Numbered from the stretch's first letter, positions 1 through 12,785 are shown. The stretch: 64,000 nt of DNA from Cokeromyces recurvatus (GCF_025118155.1 NW_026251440.1:1-64000), one strand, 5' to 3'. Notes: a model not told the origin generated them from the sequence alone. Translations and numbers: made by a program.

Positions 1-1252
1 TGGAAGGTAGCATGTTATCATCAAAGCTCAGAACTAACCCCGATTTTATTATTAAATCACTCCCATCTACAGCTAACAAAGTTCATCTCTCCATGATCGC
101 CGCTTGGCCAACAGAAAGGCGCTGCCCTTTCCGATCAAGTTGTTTTATTTACCACAATTTTTTTGTTTATAAACCCAAACTTTTAGGTGTAGTTGCCGAG
201 TTGTGGTATTCAAAATAAAAAAAAGATTCTCCTTTTATGCATATATATTTATTCCACTTTTTTTTTTCCTTCCTATAATATAAATTATAAAAGTAGATAA
301 GCTTTTATTATATTCATTTCTTTAACGTAAACATTAATAGTTAGTCAGTAATAATGATATTATATACTGTGATATTTCCATTAAGATATCATAATAACGT
401 TAAATATAAAGTTTTAGAGAATTATAGAAAGGCTAATAAAATCAACGAGACCGAATAATAGTTCTAAAAACCATTGGTTATTTTATTTATAATTTTAACA
501 GTTGGGTATTCATATCAGAATATCTAAAATCAGAGAAGCATTGAAAAAGTATTAGTTACGACAAAATAGTCTTATTTAGTATTGTCAATAGAGTGCACTA
601 ACGTCCTTAAGTTTATAGAACATAAAGAAGTATAATACTTGAATAAGTTGAAGTCGCTTTCCTTTATATTTATTTATCCAGGTACTTTAAGTCTGAGGTT
701 AAATAAATGGCAATTATCTCTGATTATCTTATTTCAATGATCGCCGAATATGTTATAAAACAAATTTATTTAATTTTAGTTTCTGACAAATATCTTCATA
801 AATAAACAAGAAGTTTCTTGATAAGCAATAATTTTTCTTATTTTATACTCTCATGTCTAAATAAATAAAAGTGGAACACCTTAGAAAAATATTTTATTCT
901 AACAGCATCATTTTGGCAAAAGGTAATATCTGTGATTATCTGATTTTAAATTTTAAATTTTATAGATAAGAAATAAATAGACAACATAGCATCTTCTATT
1001 TAAACTTTTTTTTTTCTTTATAATTACTATATTAAATATTTTAATTATTATAAACTTTAATCTGCGATAATCATAACATAACACTATTTTTCATAAGAAA
1101 TATATTATTAATTATCCCTTCTTTTTTTCTTCTTCTATGATATATATACATTTGCATATTAATTTTATTTTACTTTATTTTATTTTATTTTATTTTTTTT
1201 TTTGCTTCAAATGTTTATAATTATATGCCATTTTTAATAAAGAGCAAGCTCC
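1..1252. other. AT-rich intergenic region, no supported gene
   Basis: About 1.25 kb of AT-rich sequence with short T runs. A 68-codon open frame at 12-218 (+) has no recognisable motif and no visible splice partner, so I do not call it a gene. The part near 1160-1200 is a simple TTTTA-type repeat just downstream of the stop of the oxidoreductase gene and probably holds its 3' UTR. Confidence 0.6.
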
Positions 1253-2705
1253 TTATTGTTTTTCCACTGTAGTAGACGATGAAGTTATTTTTTCTGGATC
1301 TGCCTTCAAAATATTCCAACTAAATGTTGCGTAAACATTTTCAGGGATTGATCGTGCAGCGATCCAGGACCCCAATACGACCAGAGGACCTAACATGTGT
1401 GTCTGAACAACTGCATCCTTCTTTCCCAAGACCAGTTTGATTAACGCAAGGTCTTTACTCTTGTAAGGTTCCACTGGTTCTCCCGAGATCATATGTTTAA
1501 TATTTGTCAAAGCAGCTAGACCCTGCATCCAGGCATAATGACCAATCTTAACATCTGTATGATCAGCCACATCACCCGCTACAAAAATATTCGGCCAACC
1601 ATCTACGTCAATTTGCATTGTTGGTTTTACTTTTACAAATCCATTGACAGGATTGATGGCCTCTGGAATGAATTGTTCAAGTAATTTACTATTAGGTGTC
1701 ATACCAATACACATAATCTAAATCAATTAAAAAAGTAAGAGATTAAATAACGCCCAACCATTTTTTTTGAAAAAAAAAAAAGAGGGGGGGGATTACTTAC
1801 AGCAAGGTCTCCATGGATAACCTTACCATTCTTAGTATGAACTTGAATGGGTTTTACTTCTAAGGGGAACCCTTCTGGTGGTAAAATAACACGATCTCCC
1901 ATGATTTGTTTAACGCCTTTCTTTTGAAGTATATTATAAGTTATTGTATCCAAACTTGCCTTGTATCGAGGTAAATAACGTGCCCGAGAATGTATCAGTG
2001 TTACATGTTTTTTTGGATAATATTCCTTAATTTCCGAAGCAAGTTCTACAGAAAAAAAAAAAAAAAAGCAAGTGTTTAATTTTAGATACTATTTTTTTTT
2101 TTTTTTGTATACATACAAATAGTTTATTACCTATTCCTACTGCACCAGCACCAATAATGATAGGAGATTGAGCCTTTGCAATGACCCTTTGATATTCCCG
2201 AAGTCTTTCGATACATGCCTCTCGTGTAATGTCCTTAAATCTACCTGGTGTAGGAATTGTGGCACCTGCTGTATAGACCAAATATTCAAAGCTAATTTGG
2301 TTACCAAAACCTGGTATTTCCCTATCAAGCTCAACATGGTTTTTATGAATAGCTATAGCACGTGCATGGACTACTTGTCCAATACGAGAGTCACCTAGAA
2401 ACATATTATCATAAGGAACAAACAACTCCTCTTCAAACCCACTCATCACAGCTGCTCGAGGAAACGCAAAGACATGATTATAATGTGTCTTTTCTTCAAT
2501 AAGAATTAATCGATGGCTATCAAGATGGTTTTCTACCCAATGAGTGGCTGCACCCATGGCTACATAAAATGTGAGCAAAGTGTGTTTTTTTTTTAACTGC
2601 TCATAAAATAAAAAAAAAGGGGGGTGGGGGAAAGTGATATATGTATATATATTTACCTGCACTTGATGCGCCAATAAAGACAATATTTTTTTGTTCTAAT
2701 GTCAT
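1253..2705 (-). CDS. FAD-dependent oxidoreductase, AIF/AMID (FSP1-like) family
   Basis: Four exons read on the minus strand: 2705-2657, 2559-2131, 2045-1801, 1717-1253, all with GT...AG junctions and continuous phase, giving about 395 aa. The N-terminus (VFIGASSA) is a somewhat divergent FAD-binding glycine motif. A second dinucleotide-binding motif, IIIGAGAVGIELASEI, lies near residue 155 and should bind NAD(P)H. Near residue 300, NIFVAGDVAD is the conserved C-terminal FAD-contact motif of pyridine nucleotide-disulfide oxidoreductases. No redox-active CxxxxC is seen, as expected for the AIF/AMID/FSP1 group, which uses NAD(P)H to reduce quinone-like acceptors; the true substrate cannot be read here. 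Introns 2 and 3 contain long A/T homopolymers. The gene is divergent from the zinc transporter across a 2.1-kb gap. Confidence 0.85.
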
Positions 2706-2760
2706 TTTTTTTTATAGAGGGAGAAGACAGACAGAAAGAAAAAAAAAAGAATATTGTAGT

Positions 2761-2817
<57 letters not shown>

Positions 2818-4802
2818 TCAGATAACGAATGTTCTTTGATCAGATAAACAGTCACCAGCTATATTATGTTACTAGGCAGCATATAATAATGGTTGCACGA
2901 ACTGATCTAAATATAAGGGTTTCCAGGTCAGATTTTTTTTTAGTCTTATTAACTACTTTAATTTAATAAATGGTTCTTGTTTTATAGTTTAATTTATTTT
3001 CTTTATCCTTATCTTTATTAAAGAGAATATATTGAAAATCATCGTATATTGAGTTAAAAAAAAATGTAAAAGTACAGTTTGCAGGATCTTTTTTTTTTTT
3101 CATAATAATAATTATAAACTGTATTGTTGCTGAAGAGAAAAATATACGTATATAAATATATACATGTATTACTTTGCTGTATAATTCAAAGATGCAGATA
3201 GTAATTTATGGATATCACAGTTGGATAAAAGAAAACTGGTCATCAGACTACCGTTTTCAAAGTTCATTAAAAAGGATGAATAAAAATAAATATGTTTGTT
3301 GGAGTTTGTTTTGAAGATGAATATTTCATCATTTTTCTTTTGTAAGCTCTAATCTTTATTATAAAAAAAGAAAAAGATAAGAAATGCATGACTGCTTTCA
3401 GTTTGACAAATTAGTATGTAAATCTTGTTGGAAACTACTACAATGATATATAAAAAGCTTCCCTGATTTTTTACTTTTTTTTCTTTTCTAAATCATTGAA
3501 ATTGCCACACTTTTAAATCTTCAAAAAAAAAAAAAAAAAAAAAAGGGGGGGGGAGAGAGCAGAAAGAGAGATCAAAGAGATATCATATGGGTTAAAATGA
3601 TTAAAAATATCTATTTTATATTTTCGTAAACTGTTGACTAATATGAATGAAAATGAGTAAAGATATTGGAATCTAAGAAGAGAAGATCCAAAATACAATC
3701 GTCTTCTTCTTCCTCCCCTTAAAGTCTTTATTAGATTACAATTACTAGATTTATAGGAGCCGATGATAGAAAACGGTAGAATTTATTAAAAATTGTAAAA
3801 TTTTTGAATCCACTGATGATCACGTTTTAAACTTTAAAAATGATTAAAAAGTCCCTCATTTTAATGACTGTACTTTTTGTTAAATAGCTTAGAAAGCCAT
3901 TTGTTCATTATATAAAAGTTCGAGTAGTATTGTTCCTACTCTTTTCTCATGGAGAGGCTAATAAAATCCTATAAAAATATATACATGTATATATTCATAT
4001 ATATACATATGTGTATACATATTGAGAAAGAGAGAAAGAAATTGTCATGTGATACTGTGATTGTTGCTGTTCTAGCTTAGAGTGTTTTGATTTCCCATGA
4101 TTCAATCTCTTTTTTTTACAGAGATCTTTGATTTGAAGGAATTACAGTTAACCAAAGGTTGTCCTATTTACTACGGTACTAGTGAGGTCCCCTTCTCTAC
4201 AAGAAAAAAAAGAGTTGTTTGAGCTTTCAACGTCATTCATTTTGAAGGGTGACAGGAGATGATGAAAAATGAGTTATGTCTTCATTTTTCTTATGTCAAA
4301 AAAAAAAAATAGATAAAAGGCCTTTATTATTATTATTTTTAATTCATATATAGAAAACAGAGATAATTGTAATTCATATTTAACCGTTATAACTTTATTC
4401 TAAGATAGTGAGTGTATCTGGCAAGTAAGTAACATATTTCCTATATTTGTTAAAGAAAGTCTTTAAATGTTAGGGATTCTGGAAAAGGAGAGGATTTAGA
4501 ATACGCAAACAAAAAAAGTGTTTACACAAAAAAAAAGATAGGGATATTTTTAATGCATAAAATTATTTATAAAAAGCCAAATGCAGCCTTTTCTAGATGC
4601 AAATATTTGAATAAATATGCAACAGCTGTAATATATGTAAATGAAGGGGCGTCATGATGTTTAGTTATACAATATGCATTGAAATCAAAACCTTGGGTTT
4701 TTTATTTTTATTTTTTTAAGATAAAAATATAAAAACTATCTTTTTTTTTTTTCTACCTTTTCTTTCTTTCTTTTTTATTTTTTTTCTTTGTTTTATTTAT
4801 TT
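2706..4802. other. Long AT-rich intergenic region between divergent genes
   Basis: Two kilobases without a supported gene. It holds a 39-nt T tract (2775-2813) directly upstream of the oxidoreductase start, an A21-G9 purine run around 3523-3550, TA-rich palindromes including TACATGTA at 3161 and 3982, and many short homopolymers. It must contain both divergent promoters, but I cannot pick TATA boxes with confidence among so much A+T. Confidence 0.6.
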
Positions 4803-6493
4803 ATGAAAATATCTAGAGAAGCGAAAATATATTTTATGCTTGTTATTACAGGCGGATTTTTTTTAGTAGAAATCATTATTGGATATTATGTTAGTTCACT
4901 AGCTTTGGTAAATTGAATTCGTAAAGAAAGACACAACAAGACATAACTCCTCCTCCCCCCCTTTTTTTTTCTAATCGAGACTTTTAGATTGCTGACTCTT
5001 TTCATATGTTAAATGATTTAATCAGCATGTGTATTGCTTTGTGGGCCATTAAAGTGAGTTATTATTATCATTATTCAGCTAAACATGAATTAACAATGAC
5101 ATATATAAGTTAGCTAAAAAGACTCAATATGATCCTAAATATTCCTACGGTTGGCAAAGAGCAGAAATTCTCGGTGCTTTAGTCAACGGTGTCTTTTTGT
5201 TAGCATTATGCTTTACTATCTTCATCGATTCAATTGAACGATTTATATCTCCTGAAGTTGTGACACATCCTTTAATGGTTTTAATTACCGGAAGCGCTGG
5301 TCTTATTGCTAATTTAATTGGTTTAGTTTTATTTCACGGTAAGAAGAAGAAGAAGAAGGGGATAAGGAAAAAAAAAAAAAAAAAAAAAAAAAAGAGGGCT
5401 TCAAACGTAACTAATTTGATTTTCTAGACCATGGACATAGTCATAATTTAGATATTGAAACAAGTAAACATCAACATGGAAGCTTAAATATGAAAGGTGT
5501 AAGTTAAAAAAGAAAAAAAAAAAAAAAGAGATAAAAAAAATTCATCACTTATTCAATTTTTTATGTAATAGATATTTTTACATGTTTTAGGTGATGCATT
5601 AGGTAATGTGGGTGTTATTGCATCTGCTTTGTTTATCTGGTTAACATCCTTTGATTGGCGATATTATGCTGATCCAATTGTTAGTGTCTTGATCACCATT
5701 ATTATATTTATTTCGGCTGTTCCTTTAGGTATAAAATAAGATACATTAAAATAATAACTCGAGCTTTTACACCTACTTTTTTATTATTATTATTATTATT
5801 ATTAGTGAGACAGACATCCTTTATTTTATTACAAGGTGTACCTCATAATATACAATTACAAGAAGTCAATAATGAAATACTACAGGTAAAAAGAAAAAAA
5901 AGGGGGGGAGGACCAACTTATACCTCCCCCTTCCTTATTATTATTTTTTTCTTATTATTTTTTCTTATTCTTATTCTTATTCTTATTCTTATTCTTATTC
6001 TTATTCTTATTCTTATTCTTATTCTTATTCTTATTATTTTTTTTTTGTTTCAAATTTACTTGTTTAAATTTAGTTAGAAGGAGTACTTTCAGTTCATGAA
6101 TTTCATATTTGGCAACTGAATGACACAAAATTGATTGCTTCTCTTCATGTGTTGATAAAGTCACGACAAGCATATATGAAATTAGGTCAAAAGATACGAG
6201 AATTGCTGCATCAATATGGTATTCATTCAGTAACGATTCAACCCGAGTTTAGTATGGACACAGTAATTGAAGAAAAGTTACAAATGGATGGAATAGAACC
6301 ATCTATTCATGAGACAATAGCAAATGAGGTAAAATTATAGGACAACCATGTTTTTATTTATTTTTTTTAAAGAAAAAAATGGGCTTATTTCATTAAAAAA
6401 AAATAGGATTCACAAAGTACTGCATCATCATGTTTATTACGTTGTATAGAAGACTCTTGTTTAGAAAATGCATGTTGTCCTCCAGAACAATAG
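4803..6493 (+). CDS. CDF family zinc/divalent cation transporter (ZRC1/COT1/ZnT type)
   Basis: Eight exons: 4803-4907, 4988-5053, 5110-5338, 5428-5498, 5572-5728, 5806-5885, 6074-6328, 6407-6493; every phase closes, giving about 349 aa. The protein exchanges cytosolic Zn2+ (or Co2+) for H+ across an organelle membrane, usually the vacuole. Both CDF metal-site motifs are present: HMLND in TM2 (exon 2) and HVLGDALGNVGV in TM5 (exon 5). The histidine loop between TM4 and TM5 is short (DHGHSHN...HQH), much shorter than in ZRC1 but like a minimal ZnT loop. The cytosolic C-terminal domain has the conserved HEFHIWQL segment and ends in a Cys-rich tail with CC before the stop. Intron 6 contains a TTATTC microsatellite. 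The stop lies only 12 bp from the stop of the convergent SCAP-like gene. Confidence 0.93.
5964..6033. repeat. (TTATTC)n microsatellite in a CDF-gene intron
   Basis: About eleven to twelve tandem copies of the hexamer TTATTC fill the second half of intron 6 of the zinc transporter gene. On the sense strand the repeat is pyrimidine-rich and ends about 40 nt before the acceptor at 6073, so it may serve as an expanded polypyrimidine tract. Confidence 0.95.
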
Positions 6494-6505
6494 ACTTAGT
6501 TATTA

Positions 6506-9200
6506 TTATTTTATTTCCTTGTTACTATTATTAAAATAAACACATTTAATAAAATTCCCAAAATCACAACAAATCCAAGTTTGTGATACAACTACATGCC
6601 GTACCGTACTAAATGGTAATAGTTCATAAGCCTCATCATCTTCCTTATTGTTGTTGCTGCTACTACTACTGCTACTACTACTACTATTACTACTGCTACT
6701 ACTACTGCTATTGCTACTGCTATTGCTACTGCTATTGCTACTGCTGCTGTTCTTGTTATTATTATTATTATTATTATTATTGATAACCGTTCGTTGAGTC
6801 ACCTTTTTAATACCCCATTTCAATAAAAATGTATCAAGAGCTGTTGTAGTGACAGCTTCCTCTGTTTCCTTATTGGGCTCTAAATGAAAGGTGAGGATGG
6901 GTATCGATGCATCTTGTGATGGCTCATAGTAGTGTAGCCAGGTTGTCATCCACATTTCCCATTGATCATTGACTTGACGTACACCAGCCAAGATACCACC
7001 AGAACAGAACACGATCCCTCGTCCTCCTCTCTGTTCTAATTCGCCCAAGAATGTCGGATTCCATTCCTTCCTCCTTCTCAAGCGTTTTATGAGTCTTCGT
7101 CGTTGACACCTTTGACAGAGTTGTTCTTTATTCATGCCCAGGTCAAGTCGCCAAACATGGACGGTATCGTCAAATGAACAGGAGGCTACAAAGACAGTGC
7201 CGTGACAACAGTATTTGACAACGACTTTAGAAACTGAATCTTGATGATGGGGTGTAGTACCTGTGGGCTGATCCATTAAGAAAGTACTAAACTCCATAAG
7301 GGGTCCACCTATGACATCTGCATATTGTCTTTGTCTTCGTCCTCCTTCTTGTCGTCTTTGCTGTTGATGATGGATCGATTCATAACCCTTTGATAATGTA
7401 CAGATAGCGAATCCAGTATCAAGACGCCAGACCTTGACCGTACCATCTTGTGATCCTGTCACAAGGATTTCACGTTCAGCTGCTACTGTCATCACCTTGG
7501 TTGCTTCCTCGATCGTATAGAGTAGATGCCATTGCCCCCCCTCGTGACATTTCCAGCATGTCACACCTTGTTTAAATGCAATGACTAAATAATACAAGTC
7601 TAGATTTGAGATCAACTCTATTGCCCTTGTGGGGCATAATGACAACGGTATCCTCTCCTGTGGCGTCATTTTGCCTACTTGCCATTCATAAATAGCGTCC
7701 CGATGGACAGAGATGAGTGTCGATGGATTCAAGAAATTAACGTAGGTCACATGGCTTGGTGCATACCATTCTTGCACCAGCCTCATCGTCTCCATCTCCC
7801 AGATAGCCACACGTCCTTGCTGGAAACCTGCTACTAACCATTTATCATCCAAGACTTGAACACACCGTGCTCCACGCTCTAATAAACAACAAAAGGACGA
7901 CCGAGGATGATCCCAGAGTACTAACTGTCCTTCTTGATCAATAGATGCTACTCTATCCTTCGTCATTGCCAAATCTCGAAGATCAGAAATATGAGCACCC
8001 ATCAGTGTACGTACTCTCATCCTTTGTTGTTGTTGTCGTGAATTAGCATGGTTCGATTGAATTCTTTCAGGACGTCCAAGCCTATTTTTAAATAGATGGA
8101 AAAGATATTTTCGTGTAAAAGGGATTGTATAGAGTATGAGAGTCATAGATATAAAAAATAAGACAAAGGTGGATAAACGGGTTAGAATCAAATACGGATG
8201 TAGTATGATTGGAAAGGTGGTAATGGTGGTAGTAGTCGTAGATATTAATTGGTGTAATGCATTAAACTTGGCTTGATAGGTGTCGTGTAATCCATCAAGG
8301 GGTGTCTGTGTCAATATATGAGGAGCATGAATCTCAATTGTTTGTGGGGTATAGTTGGGATTCAAGGTACGCCAAAATTGTCTTGATAGGTCTATTAAAT
8401 TCTGTTGAGACGTCGAATCAAAAAAATTGAAAAAAAGTAAAACAATGGAAAGCTGATAGAAAAAAAAAAAAGAGAGAGAGGGAGAGAGAAAGAGAAAGGA
8501 GGGGGGTGTAAACAGTGATAAGTGGGGAAGTGGAGAGAGTAGAGGAAAGGAATATTAATGCTAAACAGTTATAATACACACATATATATATACATATATA
8601 TATATATAAAATGAACAAAAACTTACAATGATAATATTGATCATCTTCTTTGGCTTATACTTCTTAACGATTGGCAGCGGCTTCTTTTGACGGCTCAGAT
8701 CACTTAATTCAGCACGTTTAATATCAATAGCCAAGATGGCCACAAATAAGGTAGTTGTTAATAAATAGATAACCCCTAAGGCTACTATCATAAAATAACA
8801 TAATGAACGTAAATTGGGCATGATACATGATGCTATTAATAATAATAGCCATTCAAGCCATAGTGTAGTTGTCATTGTCATTCCGACTTCTTGCAAACCT
8901 TTTCCAACACGTTCCCAGATACTAATCTTGTCCTTGGAACAAACAGCAGTTGTTAATAATAGTGTGAGTTGTAAGGTAGGTACTGTACAGAGTCCTAAGC
9001 CTATCCAAAATTGTACTGGACTTAGCGCTCTTGTCATCATATAAGCCGAGAAAGACAAAAATAAGACTGCTACACTAAGTCCTAAAGTTGATTTAATCAT
9101 GCGAAATTTTGCAAACTGTATTCTCAAATAAAGAGAGAGCAAGACTATTGTAAAAATGACAATGCTTATTGAAAATGTATTTGGAAATGAAAACAATTTT

Positions 9201-9245
<45 letters not shown>

Positions 9246-10001
9246 ATAATAAAAAGAAAACTGATTAATAATATGCATACTCCATGATTTATTTACACTT
9301 ACTCTGAATTGGATTAGAAAAGGTAAAATATCACTAAAGGAATCTGCTTGCCAGTCTGGAAATTGTTGTATAGTATGCTGCCAAATAGCATGCCATATTT
9401 TATTTGTGTCTGGTAGATTATTCAACACAAATGTAAAGATGATAGAATCAGCATTTATCGCATGCCCTCGATCATCCCAAGTTACATTTCCCAATACTGT
9501 AAAAGGATGTAGTCCTAGACTTGAATTTATTGTCATCCATAGATCCTCATTATCACTGCTAATTGCCTTTGTCAAACTAGTATTGCTCCAATACCCAAAT
9601 GGCGATATTATGAAACATTGGTGTTTGACCATCACGCATAATTGACGTAGCTTACGTGATGTAGTTAGAGATCGAAAGACAGCGAGTGATGTCTTGAGGA
9701 AACTTTTAGTGATTGTTCGAGTAGGTGAAACGAGTCGTACTTGATGAATAATGAAAGTAGCTGGTGATTGTGTTACTTGAATGTGAGGTGTAAACTGCCA
9801 CGGATGGGCATCCAACGTTGTAATGGGGTTAATACTATAATAATCATGTGTTAAAATGGCAGCAAAATAGGATAAGGTACATATAATGAAAAAGGATAAA
9901 AAAAGAACAAGAATAGGTCGAGATGCAATTTTGATGCCTAAGGTATAAAACCATTTTTGGGAAACGTATAACGCTGATCGTCTAAGGGTTATGAAAGGCA
10001 T
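6506..10001 (-). CDS. SCAP-like sterol-sensing protein (SREBP cleavage-activating protein homologue)
   Basis: Three exons: 10001-9303, 9202-8627, 8401-6506, all phase 0, about 1056 aa. Residues ~28-50 form TM1, followed by a long lumenal loop (to ~230). Exon 2 (234-425) is a block of about five membrane segments in the sterol-sensing-domain position. It ends with RAELSDLSRQKKPLP at ~396, closely resembling the MELADL motif of animal SCAP that binds COPII Sec24. A last TM is at ~496-520, then a WD40 region from ~550 to the end, the part that binds SREBP in known SCAP/Scp1 proteins. Near residue 975-1020 a mixed Asn/Ser tract interrupts the last propeller part. Size and order match S. pombe Scp1 and mammalian SCAP. 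Role: ER-to-Golgi escort of an SREBP under sterol (or oxygen) control. Intron 1 has 38 A residues right before its acceptor, which is odd. Confidence 0.85.
9204..9241. repeat. 38-nt T homopolymer (poly-A on sense strand) at a splice acceptor
   Basis: On the minus strand this is A38 followed immediately by the AG acceptor of SCAP intron 1. The frames on both sides join in phase 0, so the position is fixed well. Confidence 0.9.
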
Positions 10002-10402
10002 AATAAGGTATGAAGTGAAAAAAAAAGAAGAAGAAGAAAAAGTAGAAGAAGCAAAATGGTTCCTTTTTTTTCACTTGTAAGGCATACGTGTTTATTAAAT
10101 TAAAGAGAAAGGGAGAGAGAGAGAGAAAAGAAGAAAAAAAAAAAATCTATTGTGTATTGTCCTTTAGTTGATTAACATTAAGTGAAACATAAAGAACAGT
10201 AGGATAATTTTGATAGTTTCCATATTAGGAAACCTACTATTTAAAATTAGAAGTCTGGTAGTAGGGAATCCACCTTTTTTATTGGACAAGAGAAAAAATT
10301 TTTTCCCACTACTACTTCCTCAGTCAAAAAAAAACAGAACTATTATAATGTACAAAAATAAAATAATAAAAAAAAAAGACAACAGCAATAAATATGTCAC
10401 TA
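10002..10402. other. Intergenic, SCAP promoter side and arrestin 3' side
   Basis: About 400 bp between two tandem minus-strand genes. It holds purine-rich GA runs near 10018-10045 and 10100-10145 and the presumed 3' UTR of the arrestin gene. I see no gene in it. Confidence 0.6.
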
Positions 10403-11906
10403 TTATGAGCTTCTTCCTGGTACGGCTACAACAGCATCATAACCAGGTAATGAACCAGAAAAACTATAAAGTCGATTTGATCGAATAGCTGTTGTATAAG
10501 ATGGTACCCTTGAGAGATCAATGCCTTCCCAAGCTGGCGTCGTATTATTATTACGTATTGAATCATTTTCATCATCTGTATCAGAAGAAGATAACATGGC
10601 ATTGACACCACTTGCTGCTTCATTAGGAGCTGATATTGCTATAGAAGGTGGTAAATCACCTCTAGCAATTAATTGAGATACCTGTTGTGGATCATAAGGT
10701 GCTGATCTCCATGCATCTTCATAAGACGGTAAAGCATTCTCATCTTCTTCTGGAGATATCTCTGCAATCACAATAGGGATAGCTGCTCTCAGCTCTATAT
10801 ATAAAGAAGAAGAAAGAGGGGGAAGGTATATAAATAAAAAGGAAATAGAATTAACTAGGTATTTATACCTGAAATATGACCATCCGCATTGATTAAAGAA
10901 ACGATAAACTTCAGTTTATGTTTAACCTTTATCAAGTCACACAAGGAATCTGTCAAGACGAGATGTGAAGTATAATCAGGTACAGGCAGAAGCTCAGTTT
11001 TGGTCCATGGATCCGGGCCTAAATTAAACTGTTCATCTCTTAAAAGCTTTATCACTTTTCCTTCCATTCTAGAATGATCTTCGGCTGATAAAGTGATGTA
11101 CTCCTTCAGAACACAAGATACAGATCTCACTTGTAAATCAGGGGCAATAGGTACAAGTGCAAAGGTAATTGGGATCAAACTACCCATCGAGAATACTTTA
11201 CTAGGTACACTAATATCGTAACTCAGTTTATCTACCCAAGTATTAGATATGACTAAAGATTGTGAGAGTTCCAAGGAAGATGGTAAAAGTACACGTGAAA
11301 CACGTAACTCTTTTCGATCACTATAGTTCATTGAAAATGTTGGACGGTCTACGACTGCTTTAAGACGATAATAAACTTGACCAAGCTCATGATCGACAGA
11401 TTCTGGTAAATCGCCTGGTAAAGGAAGTTCAAAATCCCTTATAAATAAGAATATAAATATAGGTATAATCCATAATACAGATGATGCCTTTATTACCATT
11501 TATAGTGGCCTTCTGGTAAATGATATGTTTTCTTATTAGGACTTAAGAAACACCATTCATGTTTTATAAGTGTTTTTTCTTCTTTATAATGACGTTGATG
11601 AGATCCAAGACCTAATTTATTTATTTATTTTTTTTTTGTAAATCATGAAAGACACCATTTTGACACTTTTATCTATCCTCTATTACCTTCTATCCAGTTT
11701 ACTTTTGCTTTACCAATGAACTTTAAAGTGATTGATCTTACTTTTGTTGTTTCATGACAATTGAGGACAACTGAACCACGAAGTATGACGCCTGCAGATT
11801 CATCCATGTTGCCATGTAATATTATATGATCAGTTTCAGTATTAATGTGAAAGTCAGATTGTTGTAAATGTTGAATCGGAATTGACAACATGTTCATTCT
11901 ATTCAT
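10403..11906 (-). CDS. Alpha-arrestin (ART-type, arrestin N and C domains)
   Basis: Four exons: 11906-11687, 11611-11497, 11437-10869, 10794-10403, about 431 aa. The N-terminal arrestin sandwich covers residues ~1-150: the strand IILRG-type segment GVILRGSVVLNC, then LPEGHYKWDFELPLPGDLPES, the typical arrestin_N tail. The C-terminal sandwich (~170-310) follows. The tail is short and has three Pro-Tyr-like sites, LPSYEDAW, VPSYTTAI and LPGYDAV. These resemble PPxY motifs with Leu or Val in place of the first Pro. In known fungal ARTs such motifs recruit the Rsp5/NEDD4 ubiquitin ligase to plasma-membrane transporters for endocytosis; that role here is inference. Upstream ATGs are lacking because the first exon begins within a TA-rich promoter. 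Confidence 0.88.
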
Positions 11907-12785
11907 TTCTTTTCAATAATAATAGTGATATAATGCTAACAAATTAATAAATAAATAAATAAATAAAAATGATAATACTGATAACTAATAAATAAAAATG
12001 ATAATAAATGCATTATCATTGTAAAGTTTAGATGAAAAAAAAAAAAAAAAAAAATACATTATTTCAATTGGTTAATTTTTTTTAAAAAATTCAAGTCTAA
12101 AATAAAAAAAAAAAAAAAAAAAAAAAAATGAAAAAAAAATGAAAAAAAAAATGAAAAAAAAAAAAGTTTGTTTTATATTAAAAACTATCTAAAATGCTTA
12201 ACATTAATAAGAAAGTTTATTTTAATAAATTGAAATAAAGAAACAAAAAAAAAAAAAAAAAAATTAAAATAAAAATCCATTTATTTTTGGTTTGAAGGCC
12301 ATAAAAGAGATAACGTTAAAGTTGTGTAAAACGTTTGACAAATCAGTAAAATAAAGAACAACAATAAAGCAAATATGCTAATAAATTAACAAAGTTGACA
12401 ACTTCTTAAGCGGGATTTTTTTTCATGTGTATAAAATTTATAATCATATTTATTTATTTTTTTTTTTTATCATTTTTTATCACACTTTTTTTTTTTTTTT
12501 TTAACTTTTTCCTTCATTCTTTACTCCCTTCATTCATAATAAATGTGAATGATGATAAAAGAAGAAAAGTAAAGTCATATAATGAAATGTATTTTAATTT
12601 TTTAATTTAATTTTTATTTTATTCTTTTCTTAGTCTTTTTCTCTTCATCCTACTTTCCTTTATTATGTCAATTATCAAGATAACAACTATTACAGCAGTC
12701 ATTCCTTTTATACTTGTTCATAGCATATGTAAAGTATAAATAATGAAAATAGTGAAAATGAGTATGATTAATAAGTTAGCATACG
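11907..12785. other. Intergenic region between divergent genes, A-tract rich
   Basis: Roughly 0.9 kb of very low complexity, with repeated A10-A28 tracts each broken by single T or G residues (12030-12165), then T-rich blocks near 12455-12505. No coding signal. It serves as the common upstream region of the arrestin (-) and the small protein gene (+). Confidence 0.6.

Noticed and set aside
12..218. 68-codon plus-strand open frame at the left edge
   Set aside because: No start context, no family motif, no splice continuation; likely chance or fragment.
5964..6033. TTATTC array as a CRISPR-like repeat
   Set aside because: A plain hexamer microsatellite without spacers, within an intron of a eukaryotic gene.
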